DNA from: Trichococcus collinsii
GTDB taxonomy: Bacteria; Bacillota; Bacilli; Lactobacillales; Aerococcaceae
Length of the DNA: 64,000 nt
Direction of reading: 5' to 3'
Assembly: GCF_900107505.1 (NCBI RefSeq)
Contig: NZ_FNQH01000001.1
Location: forward strand, 248,001-312,000
Shown: positions 17,739 to 27,945 of the stretch, one piece after another
How the letters are laid out: each line of letters opens with the position of its first letter
Position numbering within the stretch: the stretch's first letter is position 1
Made by a program: the position numbers and the translations under genes
The notes under the pieces: generated by a model
The model's database searches: none
Told to the model about the DNA's origin: nothing
The model's input: only the letters and a program-made list of their open reading frames with translations

Positions 17739-18701
17739 ATGTGGAACAGAATTCTGAGACGCTTCTTCTTGCTCATTCCGCAACTGTTGGCGTTCAGTTT
17801 ATTGGTGTTTGCACTGGCGCAATGGATGCCTGGAGATCCTCTGACTGGGCTGATCATTCCGGGGATGGACCAGAGCAGCGTTGACGCGATCAAAGCGAGC
17901 GCGGTCCTGGACAATCCTTGGTACATTCGGTATCTGCAGTGGATCACAAATATGCTCAGCGGGGATTTCGGCCTCAGTTACACTTACCGGATGCCTGTGG
18001 AGGTTTTGATTGGCGCAAGGATTGGCAACACGCTCTGGTTGGCAGGGTCCTCACTCTTGTTATCGTATCTGATCGCTGTTCCGCTTGGCATTTATGCAGG
18101 GCGTTTTAATGGCTCTATGGGAGATAAAATCATTCGTTTTTTGAACAACATCAGTTTTGCGTTGCCAATATTTGTTGTTGCCTTGCTGCTTGTTTGGCTT
18201 TTTGGATTTCAACTGGAATTGTTTCCGACGCGGGGGATGCCCTTGTTGCCGGAAACGCAGGGTGTATTTGCCACTCTTTGGAATAGGCTCAACCACTTAG
18301 CTTTGCCGGCGCTCACTTTTGCCCTCTCCGCATCTGCAGGCAACATCCAGCGTTTAAGGTCGGGTATCATCGAGGCAAAGCAAGAAGATTATGTGCTGAC
18401 GGCCCGCTCAAAAGGTGTTCCGGAGAGTATTGTGTATCGGAGGCACATTTTCAGGAACGCTAGTATGCCGGTAACTTCTCTGTTGGGCTATGACATTACC
18501 GGTTTCATAGGGAGCAGCATCTTTATCGAATACATCTTTTCCTATCCGGGTATCGGCCGATTGTTCATCAGTTCTTTAGATTCACGCGATTTCAGTGTCA
18601 TTGTAGCCTTGTTGCTGATTTATGGGCTGGCTGCTTTGATCGGTACGGTAGTATCTGACATCATTTTGACCATTGCGGATCCGCGCGTCAGGATAAGATA
18701 G
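17739..18701 (+). CDS. oppB: Oligopeptide ABC importer, permease OppB
   Basis: Integral membrane half of the channel, 320 residues, six predicted membrane helices starting with LLIPQLLAFSLLVFALAQWM. Contains the typical OppB/DppB start WNRILRRFFLLIP and the EAA loop EAKQEDYVLTARSKGVPESIVYRRHIFRNA, which contacts the ATPases. Two bases after oppF. Confidence 0.95.
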   Translation: MWNRILRRFFLLIPQLLAFSLLVFALAQWMPGDPLTGLIIPGMDQSSVDAIKASAVLDNPWYIRYLQWITNMLSGDFGLSYTYRMPVEVLIGARIGNTLWLAGSSLLLSYLIAVPLGIYAGRFNGSMGDKIIRFLNNISFALPIFVVALLLVWLFGFQLELFPTRGMPLLPETQGVFATLWNRLNHLALPALTFALSASAGNIQRLRSGIIEAKQEDYVLTARSKGVPESIVYRRHIFRNASMPVTSLLGYDITGFIGSSIFIEYIFSYPGIGRLFISSLDSRDFSVIVALLLIYGLAALIGTVVSDIILTIADPRVRIR

Positions 18702-18718
18702 CAAGAAGAAGGGGGGAT

Positions 18719-19693
18719 ATGTTGAATACAGAGGAAGAAAAGAAAGCAGGAAGAATGGAAGAGTTGAAGACGGAGCTTGCCTCCATTGCGGCAGGCGAGA
18801 ACCGTTTGGGCCACGAAGTGAATGAGGAAACCAAAATAGTTGTTGATTTCCGCGGTATGCTAAGGGAATTCCGAAAAGACAAATTGGCGGTCATTGCTTT
18901 TGGAACGCTCGTTTTGCTCTTGTTTTTGGTCTTTGTTGGCTCTCTTTTTTTTAATGAGAGTCAAGTCCTGCAAATAGACTTATTGAACAGGTACGCTTCG
19001 CCGGGGAAAAGCCATCTGTTGGGGACTGATGAAGCAGGACGGGATGTACTGGGCCAAATCTTGCTGGGAGCGCGCACCTCGATTGTGGCTGGGACCGCCG
19101 TGACAGTCTTGACCGGATTTATCGGAATAGGATTGGGTCTGTTGTCAGGCTATTACGGTGGAGTTCTGGATGTCCTGCTTATGCGATTTGTTGATTCCAT
19201 CATGTTTCTTCCTGCAAGTGTATTGGTTCTCGTGCTGGTAGCCATCGTATCGGAATACAATTTTTTTACGTTCATATTACTTATGAGCGCATTTAGCTGG
19301 GCTGGGAAATCGAAGGTTTTTCGTAACCGGACGCGTGTGGAGGCCAAACATGACTATGTGCGAGCGTCCAGAACTTCAGGGACAAACGACTTGCTTATCA
19401 TGGCCCGTGAAATTCTGCCTAATTTAAGTTCCCTGGTCATTATCAATACGACGATGTCCTTGGCAAGAAATATAGGGATGGAGATAGGTTTGAGTTTTTT
19501 GGGCTTAGGGTTACCATACAGCATGCCGAGCATAGGTAATTTATTGCGCTATGCCATTTCCCCCACAGTCTTTGAAAACTATGTATGGGTATGGTTACCA
19601 GCATCCATACTCATCTTTGCAGTACTGTTGTCCATCATTTATGTCGGACAAGCATTGCGGCGGGCGGCAGATGCTAAACAAATGCAAGGATAA
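18719..19693 (+). CDS. oppC: Oligopeptide ABC importer, permease OppC
   Basis: Second membrane half, 324 residues. A polar cytoplasmic N-terminus of about 55 residues (OppC_N) precedes the first helix (LAVIAFGTLVLLLFLVFVGSL). GTDEAGRDVLGQILLGARTS is the DppC/OppC signature; EAA loop VEAKHDYVRASRTSGTND. ATG at 18719 with GGGGGG eight bases upstream. Followed by oppA after 15 bases. Confidence 0.95.
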   Translation: MLNTEEEKKAGRMEELKTELASIAAGENRLGHEVNEETKIVVDFRGMLREFRKDKLAVIAFGTLVLLLFLVFVGSLFFNESQVLQIDLLNRYASPGKSHLLGTDEAGRDVLGQILLGARTSIVAGTAVTVLTGFIGIGLGLLSGYYGGVLDVLLMRFVDSIMFLPASVLVLVLVAIVSEYNFFTFILLMSAFSWAGKSKVFRNRTRVEAKHDYVRASRTSGTNDLLIMAREILPNLSSLVIINTTMSLARNIGMEIGLSFLGLGLPYSMPSIGNLLRYAISPTVFENYVWVWLPASILIFAVLLSIIYVGQALRRAADAKQMQG

Positions 19694-19708
19694 GAAGGAG
19701 GATGAGGT

Positions 19709-21481
19709 ATGCTGAATAAAATGATTGTTCCTTTCTTGTTGGCTACGCTGTTGACCGGTTGCGGAAACAAGGATATCCTATTGGAAACGGACGGAGACTT
19801 GTCCAATTCATCAGCTGTCATACAAGAATTCGATACTGTCATGAACAGCGATGCTCCTGCCATCGCCGGCGGAGTGTTGAAATACGCTCTGGTTGCCGAA
19901 TCCTCCTTCCAAGGTATTTTCAGTCCCGTTTTTTCCGAAGATTCTTATGACGAAGAACTCATGGGTTTTTCCCATGAATCCATTTTTTCGTATGATGAGA
20001 AGTTTCAGCTTACGCAAGATGGCATGGCCACGTTTGTGCGCAATGAAAATTTAAAAACAGTATCGATCACGTTACGGGATAACCTGAAGTGGTCTGATGG
20101 AGCGGCACTTACAGTTGATGATATCCTGTATGCCTATGAGGTGATCGGGCATCCGGACTATGCCGGATCTCTTTATGGAGCGACTTTTGCGAATATCGTG
20201 GGCATGACCGCATACCATGAAGGCACTGCAGATACAATTGTCGGTATCGAAGTATTGGATGATACGCATCTCACCATCGCTTTCGAAGAATGGAATCCGT
20301 CCCTCATGCAGGCAGGAGGAGCCGTGTGGAGCCAACCACTACCAAGGCACCAACTGGAAAGTATTGCCGTATCCGAAATGATGAATGCCTTGCAACTGCG
20401 TGAACAACCGGTAGGAACGGGTCCGTTCCGGGTCAAAACCATTGTTCCAGGCGAGTCGGTCCTTTTTGAAGCTAATGAATATTATTGGAAAGGGAAACCG
20501 AAACTGGATAATATCCTTGTTGAAGTAGTCGGGGCGGCAACGGTCGTATCCGAAATGGAAGCAGGAAATTACGACATCGCTATCATGCCGGCAAGTTCTT
20601 ACGAAAGATACAAGGATTTCGACAATATAACCTTGCTGGGCAGAGAAGAATTGGCGACAACTTACATCGGGTTCAAATTAGGTTCCCAAGATATTGAATC
20701 AGGCAACAACAACCTTAATCTGAGTTCAAAAATGGCGAATGCGGCTTTGCGACAAGCGATGGCGTATGCACTGGACAATGAATTTGTTGCTGCGGTCCTA
20801 TTCGACGGGCTGCAGCAACCGGCAAACGCTATGATTCCGCCAGCCTTTGAAGGATTCAGTGAGAATGAGTCCATGGGCTTCAGTTACGATCCTGTAAAGG
20901 CCGTAGAGCTACTGGATGAGGCTGGCTATTTGGACAAGGATGGCGATGGTTTTCGAGAAACGCCGGACGGAGAGCCGCTCAAAATCAGCTTTGCGGCCGT
21001 GGCAGGTGGAGACGCTACGGAGACGGTTGTTGCCTACTATATCCAGCAATGGCAAGAAATCGGTTTGGATGTCTCGCTCGCTACAGGAAGATTGATTGAA
21101 TATCAGAAGTTCCATGACATGCTTGCATCCGACAGTCCGGCTATTGATGTCTATCAAGCAACTTGGAAAACAGGTATGGATCCCAATCCGACCGAAATGT
21201 TTGGTCGTTCCAGTTCTCTAAATTATACCCGGTGGACTAACGAAAAGAATGACACCTTATTGGATCAGATCAACGCTGAGGCTACCTTGGACGAAAATGC
21301 GCGGATGGAAATCTATCGAGAATGGCAAGCATTGCTGTTTGAGGAAGTTCCTGTCATCCCTACTTTCTGGCGTACGCAGATTTTTGCTGTCAATAACCGC
21401 GTCAAGAACTTCAATATCCGCTATGGTGCAACCAGAGGATGGGAAACCATCGAACTGACGTCAGAAGACCCTATTCGGTAG
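19709..21481 (+). CDS. oppA: Oligopeptide-binding lipoprotein OppA
   Basis: Extracellular peptide-binding protein tethered by a lipid. 590 residues; signal peptide MLNKMIVPFLLATLLTGCGN with lipobox LTGC and Cys18. Solute-binding family 5 features: LRDNLKWSDGAALTVDDILYAYEV, PVGTGPFRVKT, ANEYYWKGKPKLDNI, ALRQAMAYALDNEFV. Last gene of oppDFBCA; AAGGAGGATGAGGT ahead of the ATG. A terminator follows. Peptide size preference cannot be read from sequence. Confidence 0.94.
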   Translation: MLNKMIVPFLLATLLTGCGNKDILLETDGDLSNSSAVIQEFDTVMNSDAPAIAGGVLKYALVAESSFQGIFSPVFSEDSYDEELMGFSHESIFSYDEKFQLTQDGMATFVRNENLKTVSITLRDNLKWSDGAALTVDDILYAYEVIGHPDYAGSLYGATFANIVGMTAYHEGTADTIVGIEVLDDTHLTIAFEEWNPSLMQAGGAVWSQPLPRHQLESIAVSEMMNALQLREQPVGTGPFRVKTIVPGESVLFEANEYYWKGKPKLDNILVEVVGAATVVSEMEAGNYDIAIMPASSYERYKDFDNITLLGREELATTYIGFKLGSQDIESGNNNLNLSSKMANAALRQAMAYALDNEFVAAVLFDGLQQPANAMIPPAFEGFSENESMGFSYDPVKAVELLDEAGYLDKDGDGFRETPDGEPLKISFAAVAGGDATETVVAYYIQQWQEIGLDVSLATGRLIEYQKFHDMLASDSPAIDVYQATWKTGMDPNPTEMFGRSSSLNYTRWTNEKNDTLLDQINAEATLDENARMEIYREWQALLFEEVPVIPTFWRTQIFAVNNRVKNFNIRYGATRGWETIELTSEDPIR

Positions 21482-21512
21482 CGTACGTTTAGTTTATTTA
21501 TCAGAAATGAGG

Positions 21513-21546
21513 AAGAGGCCCGGACTTTCGTCTGAGCCTCTTTCTT
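21513..21546 (+). terminator. Terminator after oppA
   Basis: Stem AAGAGGC / GCCTCTT extended inward by GAC / GTC, loop TTTC, then T-rich. Confidence 0.8.
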
Positions 21547-21605
21547 ATGAGAACGGACAGACTGTTCGAAAACGAAATTTACGTGCTTATGGCAAGCATT
21601 TGTCG

Positions 21606-21611
21606 TATAAT
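21606..21611 (+). promoter_or_regulatory. -10 box of the rnc promoter
   Basis: TATAAT at 21606-21611, 69 bases before the rnc start; no good -35 at 17 bases. The leader contains GGACTC (21618-21623) and GAGTCC (21650-21655), a 6-bp inverted repeat that could form a hairpin. RNase III often cleaves its own leader; that is only a family analogy. Confidence 0.4.
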
Positions 21612-21679
21612 GAAAAAGGACTCTATTTTCAAAAGTACCTTGACAGTAAGGAGTCCATTCAAGGAAAGGAGGGAACGAA

Positions 21680-22369
21680 TTGGAAAAAATAGTCAAACAA
21701 ATAGCAACTGATTTCTCGATTGTTTTCAGCAATGAGAAACTTTTGCATGAAGCATTTACCCATTCATCTTATGTGAATGAGCATCGTCATCTGGCATTGC
21801 AGGACAATGAACGATTGGAATTTTTAGGCGACGCAGTTTTGGAAGTCGTCATCTCCGATTATTTATTTCATACCTATGATATGTGGCACGAAGGGAAAAT
21901 GACCCGTCTGCGTGCGCAGATTGTCTGTGAACCCAGTTTATCGGCCTTCGCGAAGGACTGCCATTTCGACTCCTATATCCGTTTGGGTAAAGGGGAAGAG
22001 AATATGGGCGGAAGGCAACGTCCGGCTTTGCTATGTGATGTATTCGAAGCATTCATCGGAGCCGTATACCTAGACCAAGGAATCGAAGCCGCCAGAAAAT
22101 TCATTAATCAAGTCATGATCACGAAGTTAACAGAGGATGCTTTTTCACATGTGATGGATTACAAAACCAGCCTTCAGGAAGAACTGCAAAAAAATGGGGA
22201 TGTGGATATACAATACATCCTCCTGAACGAAGACGGTCCGGCTCATGCAAAACAGTTTGACGTGGAAGTGCGAGCTTTCGGAAAAGTCATGGGCCAAGGA
22301 CAAGGCCCAAGCAAAAAAGCAGCAGAACAGAAAGCGGCACAAAACGCTTTGGAATCTATAAAAAAATGA
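21680..22369 (+). CDS. rnc: Ribonuclease III
   Basis: Double-strand-specific endoribonuclease for rRNA maturation and mRNA decay. 229 residues; TTG start with AAAGGAGGG eight bases upstream. Catalytic signature NERLEFLGDAVLEVVIS, second acidic site DVFEAFIGAVYLD, and a C-terminal double-stranded-RNA-binding domain (DYKTSLQEELQKNG to GPSKKAAEQKAAQNAL). Located just before smc, the conserved rnc-smc-ftsY order. Confidence 0.97.
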   Translation: MEKIVKQIATDFSIVFSNEKLLHEAFTHSSYVNEHRHLALQDNERLEFLGDAVLEVVISDYLFHTYDMWHEGKMTRLRAQIVCEPSLSAFAKDCHFDSYIRLGKGEENMGGRQRPALLCDVFEAFIGAVYLDQGIEAARKFINQVMITKLTEDAFSHVMDYKTSLQEELQKNGDVDIQYILLNEDGPAHAKQFDVEVRAFGKVMGQGQGPSKKAAEQKAAQNALESIKK

Positions 22370-22400
22370 AAAGCAAGTTTCACCGGAAAGGATGTTATCT

Positions 22401-25400
22401 TTGCATCTTGAAAGAATAGAAATGTCGGGTTTCAAATCATTCGCCGACAAAACCGTAATCGAATTTGATGAAGGTGTGACAGCAGTTGTAGGGCCGAACG
22501 GGAGCGGGAAAAGCAACCTCTCAGAAGCTGTCCGCTGGGTGTTGGGGGAACAATCTGCAAAAAATCTGCGCGGGAAAAAAATGGACGACATCGTTTTTGC
22601 TGGATCGCAGACACGCAAACCTGTCAACATTGCGGAGGTTACCCTCATCCTGAACAACGAGGACGGATTCCTGCCGTTGGAATTCAGCGAAGTGAGTATC
22701 ACGAGGAGATACAACCGCAATGGCGACAGTGATTGTTTCATCAACAAAAAACCATGCCGTTTAAAAGACATAACAGAATTATTGATGGATTCGGGCATCG
22801 GAAAAGACTCTTTTTCCATGATTTCGCAAGGGAAAGTGGAACAGATTTTTCAGAATAAACCCGAGGACAGAAGGATCATCCTTGAAGAGGCTGCCGGGGT
22901 AGCCAGATACAAGAACCGCAAAACGAGCGCTGAACGCAAGCTGTCCCAAACGGAGGAACATCTTAACCGGATTGAGGATATCCTGCATGAAATCAACAGC
23001 CAACTTGCTCCGCTGGAAATCCAACGGAAAACGGCATTGGCTTATGAGGATAAAAAAGCGTTACTTAGCGAAATCGAAATTGCTTTGACCGCTTCCGAAA
23101 TTGAACGGCTGAACGCGCAGTGGCAAATGAGCAAACGCGAGCTGAGCGAGTACGACCGAAAAATCAGCACGGAAGAACGTTCGCTTGCGAGTACGCAGAC
23201 TGCCTTGCAGCAACTGAAGCAGGAGTTGGATGTGTGCGAAGAACAGTTGGAAACACTGCAGACCGGCTACGTCACTGTCATCCAAAAATTAGAGCAGCTG
23301 GAAGGGCAAAAGCAAGTTTTCCAGCAACGGGCAATGTACTCTTCAAAAAATCAAGAAGAGCAAGCCCAGATCATCGCTGAAAAAGAGGCGCTGATCAAGA
23401 TTGAAAAAGCTAATCTAGCGGCCTTGCGTACGGAGCTCGCGGCGAAAGTGGAAGCGAGGAAGGGGCTTTCAGCGAAGCGGGAGGGCCTGTCCGAAAAAGA
23501 AGCGCAGCTGACCCAAAATAAGGCGGAGCTTGTCCAGCAACTCCGGAACGATTACATTAACAGGCTGCAGGAGCAATCGAGCAACCGGAACACAACCGTC
23601 CATCTTGAAAAAGAAATGACGCTCGCAACTGAACAGGAACACCGCTTCCTTTCGAAAGGCGACGAACTCAGGAAGAATCTGCGCCAACTCAAAGCGAAAC
23701 AGCAATCCTTGGATGAGGAATATGTCCAGTTTATTGAAGAAAATGCCAATCTGGAATCGGAACTGCAAGAATGCAAACAAAACAGCTTCCAGCTTGTCTC
23801 CAAGCTCCAACAACTGAACGCGGAGCTTGATACCGTAACCCGGAATCTGCAGCAGGCGGAAGCCCGGCGCGAAAGCCAACAGGAGTTGGACGACAGCTAT
23901 GCCAGTTATTATCAAGGCGTAAAGGAAATGCTGAGGAGAAGGGAAAGCGTTGCGGGCATCCGTGGCCCAGTCGCCGAATTGATCCAAGTTCCCGAAAAAT
24001 ACACCTTAGCCATAGAGATCGCACTGGGAGCCACGATGCAACACATTGTGGTTGCAGATGAACGCACTGCTTCCCAATGCATCGGCATTCTGAAAGCCCA
24101 ACACTTAGGACGCGCGACTTTCCTGCCGATGACAGTCATCCAAGGCAAGTCTTTGCCAGCATCTATACGGACGACCTTGGAAGCCAGCACCGGGTATATC
24201 GGCATCGCGAATGAGCTAATCGGGCATGAGGAAATGTACAAGGCAATCGTCAGCAGTCTGTTGGGGACAACGATCGTAGCGTCGAATATCCAGGACGGCT
24301 TGCAGATTTCCAAGAAATTACAGAGCCGCTATCGGATCGTGACCCTGGAAGGGGATGTCATCCATGCCGGTGGATCAATGACTGGTGGCGCGACAAGGCG
24401 TCAACAAGAGGCATCCTTATTGGCCCGTAAAAACAATCTGAATAAACTGACCGATTATGTGCAACAGTTGTCCGTCCAATACAATCAGCTGAAGCGGGAG
24501 CAAGAAAAATGGTCGCTGCAGCAACAAAGTCTTCAGACGGAACTGGACGACAAACGCCAGAAAGTGACCATAAAACAGTTCGAACTGCAGCAAAGGGAAG
24601 CTTCACTGCAGCAAGTGACAGCTGAAATCGCAACGAAAGAAAAAGAATCGGCCGCGCATGAATATGAAAAGCGCATGTTCTATGAAGAGAAAGAGGACAG
24701 ACAAACACGATTGGCACAAGCTCAACAAAATTTGCTTGTCCTCAACAGCGAAATCGATCAGCTTCAAAAGGATATAGCGGAGTCCAGCTTGAATGAAGAG
24801 GAGCGCTTGAAACTTCTGCAGGATGTTCAGTTGAACCGTCAGCAAGCAGACCAAGAGCTTGCGGTGCTGCAGGAGCAGGAAAAACAATTGCGGCGTGATG
24901 TCAAACTGTCAACCGAACGCATCCAAACGGAGCAGGAAGCCATCACCGCGCTGAAAGGCAAGCAAGATCAAGTCGCCAAACTGGCCGATACGGAGACACT
25001 GACCATCCAAGAAATTACGACGCGGCTGAAGTCCACCACTGCAGAAAAAGCTGGATTCGATGCAGATTTGAGACAGCTGCGGGAGCGGAAAAAGCAAACC
25101 GAACAGAATCGAGCTGTTCAAGAAACCGAACAGAACGAAAAAAATAAAAATCTTCAAAAATTATGGAGTGAGCATGCCAAGCTGGAAACAAATGCTGGTC
25201 GCTATGAAATCGCCATCGATCATCACCTTGCGCATTTGAGCGAGGAGTACGGTCTCAGCTTTGAAGCAGCGAAACAGGAACATCAGTTAGCTCAAGAGCC
25301 TGAAGAGGCCGCCCGCCAAGTGAAAAAGCTGAAAAAAGACATCGAAGAGCTGGGTCCGATCAATATGGGTGCGATCGAGGAATATGATCGCATTTCGGAA

Positions 25401-25961
25401 AGGTTCACTTTCCTTTCGGAACAGCAGACGGATCTGCTTTCCGCCCGTGGGAACCTGCTCAATACGATGAATGAAATGGATGATGAAGTCCGCTTGCGTT
25501 TCAAGGAGACTTTCATTCAGATCAAAAAGCAATTCGAAAAAACCTTCCCCAAATTATTCGGTGGCGGAAAAGCGACGCTGGAACTGACGGATCCGAATGA
25601 CCTGTTGGAGACCGGCATTGAAATTGTCGCGCAGCCGCCCGGCAAGAAACTCCAGCAGCTGAGCCTGCTCTCCGGCGGGGAAAAAGCCTTCACTGCTATT
25701 GCACTCCTCTTTGCCATCATTGAGGTCAAACCGGTGCCTTTCTGTATTTTGGATGAAGTGGAAGCTGCCTTGGATGAAGCGAATGTATCCCGTTTCGGGA
25801 AATATCTGGCAGCATCAACCGAATTGACCCAGTTCATCGTGATCACCCATCGCAAAGGCACGATGGAAGAGGCGGATGCATTGTATGGTGTGACCATGCA
25901 GGATTCCGGCGTATCCCGACTGGCATCAGTGAAATTTGAAGATTACGAAGACATAAGTTAA
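22401..25961 (+). CDS. smc: Chromosome partition protein SMC
   Basis: ATPase that loads at parS and compacts and segregates the chromosome with ScpAB. About 1186 residues from TTG 22401, which sits nine bases after GGAAAGGA; an in-frame ATG at 22392 lies directly on the ribosome site and is less likely. Walker A GPNGSGKSNL near the N-terminus, QGKVEQIFQNKPEDRR, two long coiled coils flanking a hinge (about 505-660, with GASMTGGATR just after it), and C-terminal signature LSGGEKAFTAIALLFAI with Walker B FCILDEVEAALDEANV. Full length. Confidence 0.97.
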   Translation: MHLERIEMSGFKSFADKTVIEFDEGVTAVVGPNGSGKSNLSEAVRWVLGEQSAKNLRGKKMDDIVFAGSQTRKPVNIAEVTLILNNEDGFLPLEFSEVSITRRYNRNGDSDCFINKKPCRLKDITELLMDSGIGKDSFSMISQGKVEQIFQNKPEDRRIILEEAAGVARYKNRKTSAERKLSQTEEHLNRIEDILHEINSQLAPLEIQRKTALAYEDKKALLSEIEIALTASEIERLNAQWQMSKRELSEYDRKISTEERSLASTQTALQQLKQELDVCEEQLETLQTGYVTVIQKLEQLEGQKQVFQQRAMYSSKNQEEQAQIIAEKEALIKIEKANLAALRTELAAKVEARKGLSAKREGLSEKEAQLTQNKAELVQQLRNDYINRLQEQSSNRNTTVHLEKEMTLATEQEHRFLSKGDELRKNLRQLKAKQQSLDEEYVQFIEENANLESELQECKQNSFQLVSKLQQLNAELDTVTRNLQQAEARRESQQELDDSYASYYQGVKEMLRRRESVAGIRGPVAELIQVPEKYTLAIEIALGATMQHIVVADERTASQCIGILKAQHLGRATFLPMTVIQGKSLPASIRTTLEASTGYIGIANELIGHEEMYKAIVSSLLGTTIVASNIQDGLQISKKLQSRYRIVTLEGDVIHAGGSMTGGATRRQQEASLLARKNNLNKLTDYVQQLSVQYNQLKREQEKWSLQQQSLQTELDDKRQKVTIKQFELQQREASLQQVTAEIATKEKESAAHEYEKRMFYEEKEDRQTRLAQAQQNLLVLNSEIDQLQKDIAESSLNEEERLKLLQDVQLNRQQADQELAVLQEQEKQLRRDVKLSTERIQTEQEAITALKGKQDQVAKLADTETLTIQEITTRLKSTTAEKAGFDADLRQLRERKKQTEQNRAVQETEQNEKNKNLQKLWSEHAKLETNAGRYEIAIDHHLAHLSEEYGLSFEAAKQEHQLAQEPEEAARQVKKLKKDIEELGPINMGAIEEYDRISERFTFLSEQQTDLLSARGNLLNTMNEMDDEVRLRFKETFIQIKKQFEKTFPKLFGGGKATLELTDPNDLLETGIEIVAQPPGKKLQQLSLLSGGEKAFTAIALLFAIIEVKPVPFCILDEVEAALDEANVSRFGKYLAASTELTQFIVITHRKGTMEEADALYGVTMQDSGVSRLASVKFEDYEDIS

Positions 25962-25976
25962 GGGGGATGAAGATAA

Positions 25977-26789
25977 ATGATTAAATTGATAGCACTCGAT
26001 TTGGATGGCACATTGCTGAATCCGGACAAAAAAATCAGTGAAGTAAATAAACAGGCAATCCAACGCGCCCGGGAAGCCGGCGTGAAGATTGTCCTTTGTA
26101 CTGGACGCCCGCTTATGGGTATCAAAGACTATGTGGATGAACTGGATCTGCTTCAAACAGAAGATTACTCGATCACCTATAATGGCGGCTTGGTCCAAAA
26201 AAATAAGACATCGGAAATCATTTCCCAAAAAGTACTGAATTACGGGCAAATTGTGGAACTCTATGCCCTGAGCAAAGAGCTGAACATCCCGATGAACATG
26301 TTGGATCTGGAGTCTGTATACGAACCTGAGTATCCGGAAGGCAGAGAGTCCTTGTATAAGAGCCTGCAAAGCTCGAGTTTGCCGTTCGTTGAAAAAAAGA
26401 TTGAAGACTTTCAGGAACAGCATGCGTTCAATAAGGTTGTTTTTTGTATCGCACCTGCTGTTTTGGATGAAGCAATCGCCAAAATACCGGCGGACTTCTA
26501 CAGCAAATATTCGATGATGAAATCACGTCCGCTTCTGTTTGAAGTCATGCACCCCGAAGTCGACAAAGGCAATGGCATCGCGGCTTTATGCGATCATCTG
26601 GGCATCACTGCCGATGAGGTCATGGCTTGCGGAGATGAAGAGAATGATTTGGCGATGCTGGATTTTGCAGGCGTAAGCGTCGCGATGGGCAATGCTCCCG
26701 ACAAAATCAAGAAACGGGCGAGCTTCGTCACGAAGACAAACGGGGAAGATGGCGTTGCACACGCAATCGAAACGTTCGTTTTTGCGTAA
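25977..26789 (+). CDS. Cof-type HAD phosphatase (YidA-like)
   Basis: Haloacid-dehalogenase superfamily sugar-phosphate or nucleotide phosphatase, 270 residues. Motif I LIALDLDGTLLNP, motif II CTGRP, motif III lysine in the MHPEVDKGNGIAALC segment, motif IV CGDEENDLAML. The type IIB cap domain sits between motifs II and III. Gene lies between smc and ftsY; a HAD gene here is common in Lactobacillales. Substrate cannot be told. Confidence 0.9.
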   Translation: MIKLIALDLDGTLLNPDKKISEVNKQAIQRAREAGVKIVLCTGRPLMGIKDYVDELDLLQTEDYSITYNGGLVQKNKTSEIISQKVLNYGQIVELYALSKELNIPMNMLDLESVYEPEYPEGRESLYKSLQSSSLPFVEKKIEDFQEQHAFNKVVFCIAPAVLDEAIAKIPADFYSKYSMMKSRPLLFEVMHPEVDKGNGIAALCDHLGITADEVMACGDEENDLAMLDFAGVSVAMGNAPDKIKKRASFVTKTNGEDGVAHAIETFVFA

Positions 26790-26822
26790 AATGAGGTTGC
26801 CATTAAGAAAGGAAGTGTTCAG

Positions 26823-27836
26823 ATGGGATTATTTGATCGCATAAAACGCGCATTTACAGGTGAAGATGTCGTTCAGACACCGGTAACCGAAGAAAATAAG
26901 ATTGTCATCGACAAATTCGACAAAGGCATGGAGAAGACGCGCAAAAGCTTTTCAGAGAAAATGAATGAACTATTCGCCGGCTTCAGAGAGGTGGATGAAG
27001 AGTTTTTTGACGACTTGGAGGAAACGCTGATATCCGCAGACGTCGGTTTTGATATGACGCTGGCACTTTCGGATGTGCTGCGTGATGAAGTCAAAATGAA
27101 GAACGTGCGCACTGGAGAACAAGTGAAGAATGTCATCATCGAAAAAATGGTTGAAATCTATGAAAAAGGCCAGACGGAATTGCCTACCATCAAAGTAAAT
27201 GAAAATGGGCCGACCGTCATCCTGTTTGTAGGCGTAAACGGAGTGGGGAAAACGACGACCATCGGTAAATACGCTTATCAGTTGAAGAACCAAGGCAATA
27301 GTGTCTTGTTGGCCGCCGGAGATACTTTCCGAGCCGGCGCAATCGAACAGCTGGAAGTTTGGGGGCAACGTGTCGGCGTCCCTGTCGTGACGAGCGATGC
27401 GAAAAGCGATCCCGCTTCCGTCGTGTATGATGCGTTGAAGCAAGCCAAAGAAGAAAACTACGACTATCTGCTGATCGATACAGCGGGTAGACTGCAGAAC
27501 AAAGTGAATCTGATGAAAGAATTGGAGAAGATCAATCGGATCATCGCCAGAGAAATACCCGGCGGCGCAACCGAAACGTTGTTGGTGCTTGATGCCACGA
27601 CGGGTCAGAACGCTTTGATACAAGCGAAGCAATTTAAGGAAACGACGAATGTCACCGGCTTGATACTGACGAAGTTGGATGGCACGGCTAAAGGCGGTGT
27701 CATCCTGGCGATCCGCCAGGAATTGGATATACCCGTCAAGTTCGTCGGTCTGGGCGAAGGTTTGGACGATCTACAGGCTTTCGATCCGGAACAGTATATC
27801 TACGGATTAGTAAAAGATCTGCTTGAGAAAAAATAA
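26823..27836 (+). CDS. ftsY: Signal recognition particle receptor FtsY
   Basis: Membrane-associated SRP GTPase that receives Ffh-bound ribosomes. 337 residues. Amphipathic N-terminus MGLFDRIKRAFTGEDV, then the NG domain: VGVNGVGKTTTIGKYA, AAGDTFRAGAIEQL, LIDTAGRLQNK, ILTKLDGTAKGGV, FVGLGEGLDDLQAF. The acidic A domain found in some FtsY proteins is very short here. Ends the rnc-smc-HAD-ftsY unit with a GC-rich terminator. Confidence 0.97.
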   Translation: MGLFDRIKRAFTGEDVVQTPVTEENKIVIDKFDKGMEKTRKSFSEKMNELFAGFREVDEEFFDDLEETLISADVGFDMTLALSDVLRDEVKMKNVRTGEQVKNVIIEKMVEIYEKGQTELPTIKVNENGPTVILFVGVNGVGKTTTIGKYAYQLKNQGNSVLLAAGDTFRAGAIEQLEVWGQRVGVPVVTSDAKSDPASVVYDALKQAKEENYDYLLIDTAGRLQNKVNLMKELEKINRIIAREIPGGATETLLVLDATTGQNALIQAKQFKETTNVTGLILTKLDGTAKGGVILAIRQELDIPVKFVGLGEGLDDLQAFDPEQYIYGLVKDLLEKK

Positions 27837-27897
27837 CGAAGTGGTTTGTCCATTCCAATGCGGCACACTTCAGAAGCAAAAGGTTACAGAAGCATGG

Positions 27898-27945
27898 TCA
27901 GGCCGGCAATCCCGTTGCGATTGCCGGTCTGATCTTACTTTTTGT
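27898..27945 (+). terminator. Terminator after ftsY
   Basis: Fourteen-bp stem (27898-27911 with 27919-27932, one wobble pair), seven-base loop; the T tract is interrupted. Confidence 0.75.

Noticed and set aside
24358-24717. Minus-strand frame of 119 codons inside smc
   Set aside because: Long shadow frames opposite coiled-coil genes are common because of biased codons; no start signal.
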